Of a stretch of 64,000 nucleotides of DNA, positions 8,151 through 20,811 are shown one piece after another. The notes under the pieces are model-generated. The model had not been told where the DNA came from and did no database searches. It was given only the letters and a program-made list of their open reading frames with translations. Location: NCBI RefSeq assembly GCF_003696285.1, contig NZ_RFFL01000004.1, positions 269,936 to 333,935 on the forward strand, in the 5' to 3' direction. The DNA is from Stutzerimonas nitrititolerans. GTDB lineage: Bacteria > Pseudomonadota > Gammaproteobacteria > Pseudomonadales > Pseudomonadaceae. How positions within the stretch are numbered: the first letter of the stretch is position 1; the number at the start of each line of letters is the position of its first letter. Position numbers and translations under genes: made by a program.

Positions 8151-8585
8151 CTAGAGCAACCCGCCGAACCTGAACCCCGCCCCGACCCAGACGAAGGCCA
8201 CCGCCGTCAGAGTGATCAGCACGATATGCAACCCCAGCTGCGGCAAGCGCTGGGCATCGAGCCGCGGAATCAGCGCCAGGCGTGCATGCACTCCGAGCAG
8301 CGCGGTAAAACCCAGCAGCGCCAGCTTGGCCTGCACCAGATGGGCGATGGGCGAATCACCGAACCACTGCGCATGGGGCAGCCACAGGCTCGCCATCCAT
8401 AGCCCGGTAACGATCTGCACCAGCAACGCGGGAATACCGATGCGCTCGTAGATCTGCTCGAAACTGCGCACGGGCTGCGGGTCGCGCTGGCGCATGGCCT
8501 TGGGCAGCACGCCGAACAGCAGCACCAGGTGCCCGCCAACCCAGACGCTGGCACCGAGCAGGTGAAGGAATAGCAGATGACGCAT
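8151..8585 (-). CDS. CopD-superfamily four-helix membrane protein
   Basis: A 144-residue protein with four predicted membrane spans. HLLGASVWVGGHLVLLFGVLP at the N-terminus is typical of the CopD/PCuAC-associated and related DUF families, where His residues in the first and later helices can bind haem or copper. No copper gene lies nearby. P. aeruginosa has a comparable gene next to radA, so the neighbourhood is conserved. AGGAG is seen just before the ATG. Confidence 0.7.
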   Translation of the reverse strand: MRHLLFLHLLGASVWVGGHLVLLFGVLPKAMRQRDPQPVRSFEQIYERIGIPALLVQIVTGLWMASLWLPHAQWFGDSPIAHLVQAKLALLGFTALLGVHARLALIPRLDAQRLPQLGLHIVLITLTAVAFVWVGAGFRFGGLL

Positions 8586-8641
8586 GGCAGTTCACTCCTG
8601 ATCCTTTGCTGACAGTCTGGCCGCTTATCCGCCGTTTGTGG

Positions 8642-8655
8642 CTGATAGCGATCAA
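8642..8655. promoter_or_regulatory. Possible FNR-family box between the CopD-like gene and radA
   Basis: CTGATAGCGATCAA matches TTGAT-N4-ATCAA at nine of ten positions. It lies 57 bp before the CopD-like start and 47 bp before radA. Placement fits activation of the CopD-like gene (centre about 63 bp from its ATG) better than of radA, whose best -10 (TATCAT, 8666-8671) is too close. Single-motif evidence only. Confidence 0.3.
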
Positions 8656-8701
8656 GCCAAGCCGCTATCATGCGACTCCATTTCCCCGATCCGGAGTTCC
8701 C

Positions 8702-10063
<1,362 letters not shown>

Positions 10064-10081
10064 CCAGCAGGCTGAACGCCT

Positions 10082-10262
10082 GCGTTCGCCGCGAGGGCGC
10101 GGCTCCCACGGAAGCAAACACGGTAGCGCTTTGAGACTGGTGGGAGGGCCGAGCTCGAGTATGGCTGGCTGCCCCCGCATTCGCCGCGGGGACGCAGCCC
10201 CAAGAAGTAGCGGCGCGGCGGGGTTGTGTCTTGGTGGGAGCCCCGCCCTCGGGGCGAAGCTT
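10082..10262. repeat. Cluster of REP-like units after radA
   Basis: Three units of the Pseudomonas REP type are seen: TTCGCCGCGAGGGCGCGGCTCCCAC ends at 10110 (inverted), a degenerate inverted unit runs about 10177-10201 (ATTCGCCGCGGGGACGCAG), and a direct unit GGTGGGAGCCCCGCCCTCGG starts at 10232. All can fold into short GC hairpins. They occupy the convergent radA/PilZ gap. Confidence 0.65.
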
Positions 10263-10304
10263 TTCAGAAAGCGACGACCGACCATCCATGGGTCAGTAAC
10301 TTTT

Positions 10305-10673
10305 CTAGTCGTCGCCCAGCGCCGCCAGCTCACGGTCCAGCAACTGCTCGTCGCCCAGGTTGAGTTCGACCAGGCGGCGCAGATGGCTGGCCGACTCGAG
10401 GTCGATATGCTGGCAGACGAAACCGATCAGCTCGCCCGCCTCATGGGTCATCGCCACCTGCATGCGCACCTCGGCGTCATCGGCCAGGCGTACCCGCGCC
10501 TCGAACGGCTGCGTTGCATCGGCATTCCACTGTTCCGGCCGGCGCACCAGCAGCCCCTTGAGCGACAGATCGTACAGTTCTACGGTCCAGTGGCGTTGGC
10601 CCTGGACCAGTTCGGTGGCGGCGTCGAATTCGATACGCTGGAAACGTCGACGCTCGCTGGGGATATCACTCAT
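10305..10673 (-). CDS. mapZ: PilZ-domain c-di-GMP receptor, MapZ-like
   Basis: Single-domain PilZ protein of 122 residues. The c-di-GMP-binding motifs are intact: RRRFQR near residue 8 and DLSLKG (D/NxSxxG) near 35. Sequence segments such as FEARVRL, CQHIDLESASHLRRLVELNLGDE match P. aeruginosa PA4608 (MapZ), which binds c-di-GMP and inhibits the chemotaxis methyltransferase CheR1, altering flagellar switching. Neighbour radA is also the same as in P. aeruginosa. The symbol rests on this recalled similarity. Confidence 0.85.
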   Translation of the reverse strand: MSDIPSERRRFQRIEFDAATELVQGQRHWTVELYDLSLKGLLVRRPEQWNADATQPFEARVRLADDAEVRMQVAMTHEAGELIGFVCQHIDLESASHLRRLVELNLGDEQLLDRELAALGDD

Positions 10674-10730
10674 CAGAAATCACTCCGCAGAACCTGGGTT
10701 CACTATAGGACAGCTTGCACGGCCGGGCCC

Positions 10731-11192
10731 TCACAGCCATCGACGCACACGTGCGCAATAGCTTCGGTAAGCCTCACCGAATAGCTGCACGAGCAGCCGC
10801 TCCTCATGCCTTATCACCGCACGCTGCATGACATGGATCACCAGGGGTAGCAGCAACCAGGGCCAGAGACTCCCCCATAACAAGGCGATGCCGCAGTAGA
10901 TCAGGCTGTCTGCCAGATAGATGGGATTACGCGAGAAGCGGAAAGGACCTTCCTCCAGCAGCCTGGCCGGCTTGCCATAGGGATTGACCGTGGTCTTGCG
11001 CCAGAGCATCAGCAAACCGGCCCAGAGCATCAGCAGCACGCCAGCGTCGATCAGTCCCCAGCCAAAATAGTGGGTCCAGAGGTTTCGAGGCAGTGCGAGG
11101 TGCCACAGCCTGTGCAGCAGCCACGCAAGCGCCAGGAACAGCAGGTATATCGCCGGCGGCGGCAGGAAGACGCCTGTGGCACGTCTGGACAT
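10731..11192 (-). CDS. Isoprenylcysteine carboxyl methyltransferase-like membrane protein
   Basis: A 153-residue protein with about four membrane segments and the C-terminal signature of the ICMT/phospholipid methyltransferase fold: NPYGKPARLLEEGPFRFSRNPIYLADSLIYCGIAL, then RHEERLLVQLFGEAYRSYCARVRRWL. These catalyse SAM-dependent methylation of lipophilic substrates; bacterial substrates are mostly unknown. It precedes the PilZ gene on the same strand with a 58-bp gap. The ribosome-binding site is weak. Confidence 0.75.
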   Translation of the reverse strand: MSRRATGVFLPPPAIYLLFLALAWLLHRLWHLALPRNLWTHYFGWGLIDAGVLLMLWAGLLMLWRKTTVNPYGKPARLLEEGPFRFSRNPIYLADSLIYCGIALLWGSLWPWLLLPLVIHVMQRAVIRHEERLLVQLFGEAYRSYCARVRRWL

Positions 11193-11288
11193 GATCGGCT
11201 CTCGTGGCGAACGGCCGTTGCAGTCTATCGTGCAGCAGCGCCGCCGAGACGATCAGGATCAAGAAACGCTGCCATCCCTCCAGACAGC

Positions 11289-11314
11289 AGAAAGCCCGCC
11301 GAAGCGGGCTTTCT
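11289..11314 (-). terminator. Terminator of glyA
   Basis: Perfect 11-bp stem AGAAAGCCCGC/GCGGGCTTTCT with a CGAA loop, 19 bp past the glyA stop. On the - strand the arm ends in CTTTCT, so the U-tract is short but the stem is strong. Confidence 0.8.
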
Positions 11315-11332
11315 GGCGGAACCGGCGGCTAC

Positions 11333-12586
<1,254 letters not shown>

Positions 12587-12704
12587 GGCAGTCCTCTGAG
12601 AATCAGCTGGCGGTAGTAAAGAGGCGCGGATTCTACCTCATCCGCGGAAACGCGGGTATGAGCGCTGGTCACGTCAACATGAAAGGCTTGAGGCTTCTGG
12701 CCCG

Positions 12705-12969
12705 AGGGTCTGTTCCCGTTTCGTACGCGGCCGCGCCGGAGCCTGTCTTTGCGCGAGGCAAGGCACGAGGAGTGCAGTTTGGTCATCCAAATAAGCGACG
12801 AGAAACGCAGCATCGCGTAAAAACAGGCCCGGCCCAAAGGGTTGCGCGGCAAGTGGCGCCATGCGGCGTTGCGAGACTTGGCAAGGGTTCACCATTGCCT
12901 GCGTCCCGCGCCTTGCCTGGCGCCACTTGGCGCTGCAACGCGGCTCGCGACGAAACGGGAACAGACCCT
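12705..12969. mobile_element. 265-bp MITE-like element with 20-bp perfect terminal inverted repeats
   Basis: AGGGTCTGTTCCCGTTTCGT at 12705-12724 is perfectly inverted at 12950-12969. The interior has no convincing gene but contains further inverted segments (GGCAAGTGGCGCCA against TGGCGCCACTTGG). No target duplication is obvious. Shorter relatives lie at 7610, 26121 and 30841. The right end forms part of the stop codon of the neighbouring GGDEF/EAL gene. It fills most of the 381-bp gap before glyA. Confidence 0.75.
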
Positions 12970-15607
12970 AGCAGCGCTCGAAGCTCGCTACGACCTCGCC
13001 CGGCGGCATCGGCCGCCCGAGCAGGAAGCCCTGCACTTCGTCGCAGCCGTGTTCGCGCAGGAAATCCAGCTGCGCCTGGGTTTCGACGCCTTCGGCGATG
13101 ACCGTCATGCCGAGGCTGTGGGCCATGGCGATGATGGCTCGAGTAATCTGCGCATCCTGCTCGCCGGCCGGCAGACCGTCGACGAAGCTGCGGTCGATCT
13201 TGAGCACGTCGATGGGAAATCGCTTGAGGTAGTTCAACGACGAATAACCGGTCCCGAAATCATCCACGGCGATGGAGAGGCCGAGTCGCTTGAGCGATTC
13301 GAGCATGCGCATCGCCTCGCCGACCTCCTGCATCAGGATGCTCTCGGTGAGTTCGAGTTCCAGGCAGGACGGGGAAATGCCGCTGGCCTGAAGGGTCCTG
13401 GCGATACGTTGCTCCAGCGCACCGTCGCCGAACTGCCGCGCCGAGAGATTCACCGAGACCCTGGGTACGGAGCGCCCCGCGGCCTGCCAGGTGGCGATCT
13501 GACGGCAGGCCTCGTCGAGAATCCAGTCGCCTACGTCGGCGATCAGCCCCAGCTCTTCCAGCGCCGGAATGAAATCCCCCGGGGGCACCAGGCCGCGCAC
13601 CGGATGCTGCCAGCGGAGCAGCGTTTCGACCCCGGCCAGGGTCAGGCCATCGGCCAGGAACTGCGGCTGGTAATGCAGCACGAACTGCCGCTGCTCGAGC
13701 GCATGGCGCAGGTCGCTTTCCAGCTCCAGTCGCTCCAGCGCGCGGGCATTCATGTCCGCCTGGTAGAACTGGAAGTTGTTCTTGCCACGCGCCTTGGCGT
13801 GGTACATCGCGGTGTCGGCGTTCTTCATCAACTGGCTGAGGTCGCCGCCATCCTGCGGACTCAGCGCGATGCCGATGCTGGCGGTGACGAAGAATTCGCG
13901 ACCGGACAGCGAGAAAGGCATTTTCAGGCTTTGCAGGATGCATTCGGCGGCGTGGATGGCTCGCTTCAAGGCGTCGTCACGATCGGCACAGGTCGACAGC
14001 AGGAAGGTGAACTCGTCACCGCCCATGCGCGCCACCGTATCGTCCTCGTCGACGCAGGCGGCCAGGCGCGCGGCGACATCCTTGAGCATGCGATCGCCCG
14101 CGGCATGGCCTAGCGAATCGTTGATCGGCTTGAAGCGATCGAGGTCGAGAAACAACAGCACCACCCAGTCACCATGGCGTGCGGCCTGCTGCAGGCTGTT
14201 GTACAGACGGTCCTGGAACAGGGTTCGATTCGGCAGCTGGGTAAGGCCATCGTAATAGGCCAGCCGATGGATGCGCTGCTCGCTGGCCTTGCGCTCGCTC
14301 ATGTCGCTGAAGAAACAGACGTAGCTGGTCAGCGCGCCCTGCTGGTCGCGCACCCCGGTGATACCGACCCAGCCGGGATATGTTTCGCCATCCTTGCGCT
14401 TGAGCCAGAACTCACCTTCCCAACTGCCCTGCTGCCTGATGCGGTTCAGGATGAAACCCAGCTGGTTTTCCTGTTGACGATCGGCACCGAGCACGCTCGG
14501 CAACTGCCCGATCACCTCCTCGGCGCCATAGCCGGTGATGTGGCTGAACGCCTCGTTGGTCTTGATGATGCCGCCCTCGGCATCGGTGATCACGATGGCC
14601 GCGGTGGAATGATCGAACACAGTGGCGGCCATGCGCAGTTGCTCGTCGGCGCGCCGCTGCAGGGTGATGTCCCGGCCGATGCAGAGGATGCCATCGAAAC
14701 GTCCCTGCTCGTTCCAGATCAGCATGATGCGCAGCTCGATCGGCACGTGCCGGCCATCGGCCGCCCGGCAGTCGACGTGCATCATCTGTACCGGCAATTC
14801 CCGACGCAGCAGGTCCACCTGGGCGAAGTCCCGCGCACGCCGCCGCACGGTACGGATCAGGTTGTAGAACATCTCCACCTGACGTGGCTGCATGACCAGT
14901 GACTCCAGGCCGTTGCTCGCGGCCCAGGTCGTGCTGTAGCCGAGCACCGTCTGCACCGAGGGGCTGATGTAGTCGATGGCCAATTCGCTGTTGGTGGCGA
15001 AGATGATGTCGTTCAAACTCTCGGCGAGCGCCCGGTAGCGCCGTTCGCTGGCCTGGACCGACTGGTTCGCCTCGATCTGCTCGGTTACCTCCCGGGCGAT
15101 GCCGACCAGCCGCGTGACGCGGCCGAACTCGTCACGGGCCATGGCCTGCTCGGTGATGGCGAACCAGCGCCAGCTGCCGTCACGATGCCGCCAGCGCAGC
15201 TGCGAGCGCTGCACGTAACCTTCGCCCATGCCGACGCGCAGGTTGAGCAGCCGGCGGATGTATTCCTGTTCGTCCGGATGGCTGATCGACAGCCAGAAAC
15301 GGTTGCCGTCCGCATCCCTTTCCGCCTCGCTGTAGCCCAGCCGGCTCGCCAGGTTCTGGTTGCTGTACAGCAACTGGCCTCCGACGAGGTCCTGCACGTA
15401 GAGGGTATCCGGGACGGTGCGCAGCAACTCCGCCCAGAAGGCCTCACGCTCGGCCAGGGCGATGCGCACCCGCTGCTCGTCGTCGCGATCCGACGGGTTC
15501 CGACGCGCACCCAGCATTTCCGCCCAGCCGCGCTTCAACCACTTGCACAGGCGAGCGAGCCAGAGACGCGGGCTGTTGGACTGCGGTTGGAAATTGGTTC
15601 TGGCCAC
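12968..15607 (-). CDS. PAS-GGDEF-EAL cyclic-di-GMP protein, MorA-like C-terminal architecture
   Basis: An 879-residue bifunctional-type c-di-GMP protein: three PAS domains (about 55-185, 190-325, 330-450), GGDEF (about 460-620) and EAL (630-870). The cyclase motif is intact (RMGGDEF), but the RxxD inhibitory site is DEDD. The phosphodiesterase keeps NLSARQF, ELTES, DDFGTGYSSL, KIDRSFV and EGVET; the signature reads ETL rather than EAL. No membrane segment precedes the PAS domains, unlike the longer MorA that sits beside glyA in P. aeruginosa. Start is GTG with CAGGA upstream. The stop codon is supplied by the end of the repeat element at 12705-12969. Confidence 0.88.
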   Translation of the reverse strand: MARTNFQPQSNSPRLWLARLCKWLKRGWAEMLGARRNPSDRDDEQRVRIALAEREAFWAELLRTVPDTLYVQDLVGGQLLYSNQNLASRLGYSEAERDADGNRFWLSISHPDEQEYIRRLLNLRVGMGEGYVQRSQLRWRHRDGSWRWFAITEQAMARDEFGRVTRLVGIAREVTEQIEANQSVQASERRYRALAESLNDIIFATNSELAIDYISPSVQTVLGYSTTWAASNGLESLVMQPRQVEMFYNLIRTVRRRARDFAQVDLLRRELPVQMMHVDCRAADGRHVPIELRIMLIWNEQGRFDGILCIGRDITLQRRADEQLRMAATVFDHSTAAIVITDAEGGIIKTNEAFSHITGYGAEEVIGQLPSVLGADRQQENQLGFILNRIRQQGSWEGEFWLKRKDGETYPGWVGITGVRDQQGALTSYVCFFSDMSERKASEQRIHRLAYYDGLTQLPNRTLFQDRLYNSLQQAARHGDWVVLLFLDLDRFKPINDSLGHAAGDRMLKDVAARLAACVDEDDTVARMGGDEFTFLLSTCADRDDALKRAIHAAECILQSLKMPFSLSGREFFVTASIGIALSPQDGGDLSQLMKNADTAMYHAKARGKNNFQFYQADMNARALERLELESDLRHALEQRQFVLHYQPQFLADGLTLAGVETLLRWQHPVRGLVPPGDFIPALEELGLIADVGDWILDEACRQIATWQAAGRSVPRVSVNLSARQFGDGALEQRIARTLQASGISPSCLELELTESILMQEVGEAMRMLESLKRLGLSIAVDDFGTGYSSLNYLKRFPIDVLKIDRSFVDGLPAGEQDAQITRAIIAMAHSLGMTVIAEGVETQAQLDFLREHGCDEVQGFLLGRPMPPGEVVASFERC

Positions 15608-15810
15608 ACTGGCAGTCCTGAATAGGGTGGGAAAAGCTCAGCGGAGCGGAGCCGCTTTGCGCGACAAATGGTAGCACCTGGCCATCACCGACGTTCCAGC
15701 CCTGGTTTGCTCTGCCCTGTGCATTCGGGTAGCTTTGCCGCACCACCCGGCCTGCCCGCTTTCAGCTGGGTTCGGCCTCATTTTTCTTCCTGTCACGGGC
15801 ATTCGTTTCC

Positions 15811-17478
15811 ATGGCTCAATACGTCTACACCATGCATCGGCTGAGCAAAGTGGTTCCGCCGAAACGCGAGATTCTCAAGAACATTTCCCTGTCCTTCTTC
15901 CCCGGCGCCAAGATCGGCGTGCTGGGCCTCAACGGCGCCGGCAAATCCACGCTGTTGCGCATCATGGCCGGCGTCGACACCGAGTTCGACGGCGAAGCCC
16001 GGCCGATGCCCGGCCTGAACGTGGGCTACCTGCCCCAGGAGCCGCAACTCGACCCCGCGAAAACCGTCCGCGAAGTCGTCGAGGAAGCGGTCAGCGTGAT
16101 CAAGGATGCCCAGGCGCGACTGGACGAAGTCTATGCCGCCTATGCCGAGCCGGATGCCGACTTCGATGCCCTGGCCGCCGAGCAGGCGAAACTCGAAGCC
16201 ATCCTGCAGGCCGCCGATGGCCACAACCTCGAGCGCCAGCTGGAAGTCGCCGCCGATGCCCTGCGCCTGCCGCCGTGGGACGCCACCATCGGCCACCTGT
16301 CCGGTGGTGAAAAACGCCGCGTGGCGCTCTGCCGCCTGCTGCTCTCGGCGCCGGACATGCTGCTGCTGGACGAGCCGACCAACCACCTGGATGCCGACTC
16401 GGTGGCCTGGCTGGAGCGCTTCCTCCACGACTTCCCCGGTACCGTGGTGGCCGTCACCCACGACCGCTACTTCCTGGACAACGTCGCCGGCTGGATTCTG
16501 GAACTGGACCGCGGTCATGGCATTCCTTACGAGGGCAACTATTCCGGCTGGCTGGAAGCCAAATCCAACCGCCTGGCGCAGGAGTCCAAGCAACAATCGG
16601 CTCATGAAAAAGCCATGAAGGAAGAGCTGGAGTGGGTGCGCAAGGGAGCCAAGGCTCGCCAGGCGAAATCCAAGGCCCGCCTGCAACGTTTCGAGGAAAT
16701 GCAGTCCCAGGAGTTCCAGAAGCGCAGCGAAACCAACGAGATCTACATCCCCGCCGGCCCGCGCCTGGGCGACAAGGTCATCGACTTCAAAGGCGTGACC
16801 AAGGGCTACGGCGACCGCGTGCTGATCGACGACCTGTCCTTCAGCATGCCCAAGGGTGCCATCGTCGGCGTCATCGGCGGCAACGGCGCGGGCAAGTCGA
16901 CGCTGTTCCGCATGATCATGGGCAAGGAACAGCCGGATTCGGGCAGCATCGAGATCGGCGAGACCGTGCAACTGGCCTGCGTGGACCAGAGCCGCGACGA
17001 CCTGGACGGCAGCAAGACGGTCTGGGAAGCGGTATCCGGCGGCTCCGACGTGATCCGCATCGGCAACTACGAGGTGCCGTCGCGCACCTATGTCGGCCGG
17101 TTCAACTTCAAGGGCGGCGACCAGCAGAAGTTCGTCAAGGACCTCTCCGGCGGCGAGCGCGGACGCCTGCACCTGGCGCTGACGCTCAAGGAAGGCGCCA
17201 ACGTGCTGCTGCTCGACGAACCGTCCAACGACCTCGACGTGGAAACCCTGCGCTCGCTGGAAGAGGCGCTGCTGGACTTCCCCGGCGCCGCCATCGTGAT
17301 CTCCCACGACCGCTGGTTCCTCGACCGCGTGGCAACCCACATCCTCTCCTACGAGGATGATTCGAGCGTGGTGTTCTTCGAAGGCAACTACACCGAGTAC
17401 GAAGCCGACCGCCGCAAGCGCCTCGGCGACGCCGCGGCCCAGCCGCACCGCGTGCAGTACAAGAAGCTCGCGCAGTAA
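15811..17478 (+). CDS. ettA: EttA, energy-dependent translational throttle ABC-F ATPase
   Basis: Soluble twin-ATPase ABC-F protein that binds the ribosomal E site and gates the first elongation step according to the ATP/ADP ratio. The 555 residues include two nucleotide-binding domains, GLNGAGKS with LSGGEKRR and GGNGAGKS with LSGGERGR, an arm insertion in the first domain and the Lys/Arg-rich linker ([23 protein letters not shown]). There are no membrane segments. P. aeruginosa has the ortholog in the same region near glyA/morA. A terminator follows directly. Confidence 0.95.
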   Translation: MAQYVYTMHRLSKVVPPKREILKNISLSFFPGAKIGVLGLNGAGKSTLLRIMAGVDTEFDGEARPMPGLNVGYLPQEPQLDPAKTVREVVEEAVSVIKDAQARLDEVYAAYAEPDADFDALAAEQAKLEAILQAADGHNLERQLEVAADALRLPPWDATIGHLSGGEKRRVALCRLLLSAPDMLLLDEPTNHLDADSVAWLERFLHDFPGTVVAVTHDRYFLDNVAGWILELDRGHGIPYEGNYSGWLEAKSNRLAQESKQQSAHEKAMKEELEWVRKGAKARQAKSKARLQRFEEMQSQEFQKRSETNEIYIPAGPRLGDKVIDFKGVTKGYGDRVLIDDLSFSMPKGAIVGVIGGNGAGKSTLFRMIMGKEQPDSGSIEIGETVQLACVDQSRDDLDGSKTVWEAVSGGSDVIRIGNYEVPSRTYVGRFNFKGGDQQKFVKDLSGGERGRLHLALTLKEGANVLLLDEPSNDLDVETLRSLEEALLDFPGAAIVISHDRWFLDRVATHILSYEDDSSVVFFEGNYTEYEADRRKRLGDAAAQPHRVQYKKLAQ

Positions 17479-17501
17479 TTCGGAAGCGCTGCTTGAAACC
17501 G

Positions 17502-17531
17502 AGCCCCCTGCCGCAAAGCCGGGGGCTTTTT
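17502..17531 (+). terminator. Terminator of ettA
   Basis: AGCCCCC at 17502-17508 pairs with GGGGGCT at 17521-17527, followed by TTTTT. The T-run touches the stop codon of the convergent gluconokinase gene. Confidence 0.85.
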
Positions 17532-18061
17532 CATGGGCGGTCGGTAGCGGGTGGCGCTTCGACGTTCGCCTGGTCGTTGCACAATCGCTGGACGATCGCC
17601 TCGACGATCTCGTCGGGGCTCAGGCGGATGTCCATGATCAGCGCTTCCTGCGCTGTCGGCGGCTCCAGGTTGTCGAGCTGGTCCTGCAGCAGCTCGACCG
17701 GAAAGAAATGCCCGCGCCGCTGGCTCAGGCGCTCGGCAAGCAATTCGGCCGAACCCTGCAGAAAGACCAGGCGCAGCGCGCTGTCGCCCCGCAGCATTTC
17801 GCGATATCGCCTCTTCAGCGCCGAGCAGGCGAAGACATGGTCGTGCCCCAGGCGCTCCTGCGCCGCGATGGCGGCATGCATATTCTGCAACCAGGGCAGC
17901 CGGTCCTCATCGGTCAGGGCGACGCCCCGGGCCATCTTCAGCTTGTTGGCTTCGCTGTGAAACTGGTCGGCGTCGGAAAAGCCGCAGCCCAGGCGGGCGG
18001 CGAGCGCGGTACCTATGGTGGTCTTGCCGGAGCCGGCGACACCCATGACGACGATGATCAT
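17531..18061 (-). CDS. gntK: Gluconokinase (GntK family)
   Basis: Phosphorylates D-gluconate to 6-phosphogluconate, feeding the Entner-Doudoroff pathway. The 176-residue P-loop kinase has Walker A GVAGSGKT at residues 7-14, the FSDADQFHSEANKLKMARGVALTDEDRLPWL substrate region and CSALKRRYRE typical of gluconokinases. The usual partner genes (gntR regulator, gntP/gntU permease) are not adjacent, so it stands as a single gene. Confidence 0.92.
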   Translation of the reverse strand: MIIVVMGVAGSGKTTIGTALAARLGCGFSDADQFHSEANKLKMARGVALTDEDRLPWLQNMHAAIAAQERLGHDHVFACSALKRRYREMLRGDSALRLVFLQGSAELLAERLSQRRGHFFPVELLQDQLDNLEPPTAQEALIMDIRLSPDEIVEAIVQRLCNDQANVEAPPATDRP

Positions 18062-18261
18062 CGAATCTCCCGAAAAGCGGCGCCGTCACTCATTCGAGCA
18101 CCTGAGCCGACGTCCGAAACATGGCCTGCCAAGCCCTCTTTCGCAGGGAAAACCACCCCAGCGACAGGTCGACGCACTTTCGCGATGCAAAACTTCTTTG
18201 CTAAAGTCGCCGGCCACATTTTTTCACGACTGCCGCTGGCGGTCCGCCGAGGGCTCTTTAA

Positions 18262-19599
<1,338 letters not shown>

Positions 19600-19632
19600 A
19601 CAGCGGCGCGCTTCAAGCCACGAGCTGCAAGA

Positions 19633-19668
19633 AAAAGCCCCCATCCGAGCCATCGGGTGGGGGCTTTT
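19633..19668. terminator. Bidirectional terminator between gdhA and fpr
   Basis: AAAAGCCCCCA at 19633-19643 pairs with TGGGGGCTTTT at 19658-19668; the A- and T-runs make it work for either strand. It lies 34 bp after gdhA. Confidence 0.85.
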
Positions 19669-19690
19669 CGTTGGCTGCGCTGGGCACCTC

Positions 19691-19724
19691 GTAGGGTGGA
19701 AAACTCGCGAAGCGATTTTCCACG
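19691..19724. repeat. GTAGGGTGGAAAA palindromic repeat
   Basis: GTAGGGTGGAAAA, then CTCGCGAAGCG, then ATTTTCCACG form an imperfect hairpin. A near-identical copy is at 41427-41458, and a variant (GGTGGATGG/CCATCCACC) at 27668-27693. This pattern is common between genes in Pseudomonas. The remaining 200 bp up to fpr show nothing else I can name. Confidence 0.65.
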
Positions 19725-19930
19725 CAGGGGGGATGGCCCTCATACCAGATCGAGGCGCCGCTTGCCCCCTCCACCCTGACAAGTCCCAGTTTGGACCTGC
19801 AGAGAAACCATACAAGCGCCGCCCGAGATGTTCCGCGTTTCAAGGGGCGCAAAACATCTCCAATCCGGTTCCAACGTTGGAGCATGGGCACCATCGCCTC
19901 CTCCCCCCACGGGGGAGAGTTGTTTCGCCC

Positions 19931-20707
19931 TTACCAATAGTTCTCCACCGCCACCTGCCCCGGCCTGCGGGTCAGCGCGAGGTTGAGATCGCGGGTCTTG
20001 AGCAGAGCCCGGGTGTCTTCGATCATCTGCGGATTGCCGCAGAGCATGATGCGCGAATGCTCGGGCGTCAGTTTCAGATCGGCGGCGCGCTCCAGCTCGC
20101 CGCTTTCGATCAGCGTGGTGATGCGCCCGCCCAAGGCACCCGGCACCCGCTCACGGGTGACGACCGGCAGATAAGTCAGTTTGCTGCCCAGCCCCTCCAG
20201 GTACTCACGCTCCGGCAATTCGCGGATCAGCTGCTGATAGGCCAGCTCCGAGCCGGTGCGCGCGCTGTAGACCAGCACGATGCGCTCGAAGCGCTGCCAC
20301 ACTTCGAAGTCCTGCAGGATCGACAGGAACGGCGCCAGTCCCGTGCCGGTGGCCAGCAACCAGAGGTCGCGTCCGTCGGGGAAACGATCCAGGGTCAGGA
20401 AGCCGAACGCCTGCTTGTCGACCAGCAGCTCGTCGCCAGGTTCGAGGCGGCTCAGCTCGCTGGTGAATTCGCCATCGGGCACCACGATGGAGAAGAAATC
20501 GAGAAACTCGTCGTGCGGTGCCGAGACCATCGAATAGGCGCGCCAGACGATGGAACCACTGGGCTTGCGCACCCCCAGCCGCGCGAACTGCCCGGCCGTG
20601 AAGCGAAAGCCCGAGTCGCGCGTGGTGCGCAGGGTGAACAGGGTCGGCGTCAGGGTCTGTACCTCGAGCAGACGCTGGCGGGTGAACTTCTCTTCGCTGA
20701 CGGTCAT
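19931..20707 (-). CDS. fpr: Ferredoxin/flavodoxin-NADP+ reductase
   Basis: FAD enzyme exchanging electrons between NADPH and ferredoxin or flavodoxin; in pseudomonads it supports oxidative-stress defence and iron mobilisation from bacterioferritin. The 258 residues show the FAD motif RAYSMVSAP, the NADP motif ATGTGLAPFLSIL, CGNPQMIED, and a C-terminus ending VENYW. GGGAG precedes the ATG. In other pseudomonads fpr is often next to the regulator finR; here the divergent neighbour is rlmG. Confidence 0.93.
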   Translation of the reverse strand: MTVSEEKFTRQRLLEVQTLTPTLFTLRTTRDSGFRFTAGQFARLGVRKPSGSIVWRAYSMVSAPHDEFLDFFSIVVPDGEFTSELSRLEPGDELLVDKQAFGFLTLDRFPDGRDLWLLATGTGLAPFLSILQDFEVWQRFERIVLVYSARTGSELAYQQLIRELPEREYLEGLGSKLTYLPVVTRERVPGALGGRITTLIESGELERAADLKLTPEHSRIMLCGNPQMIEDTRALLKTRDLNLALTRRPGQVAVENYW

Positions 20708-20811
20708 ACTTCACTCCCTCTGCAAACACAGCCGGACGAGCCAGTCGCAACCGCCCGACGTCTGTGACCATTGATACTCCAATCCGTCGCCGACAAACAC
20801 CATCAGTTCCT

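Noticed and set aside
12705..12969. Coding frames inside the 265-bp repeat element
   Set aside because: Several frames cross it, but none has a start with a ribosome site or a recognisable product, and no transposase motif is present.
15793..17448. 551-residue frame antisense to ettA
   Set aside because: No recognisable domain and fully covered by EttA.
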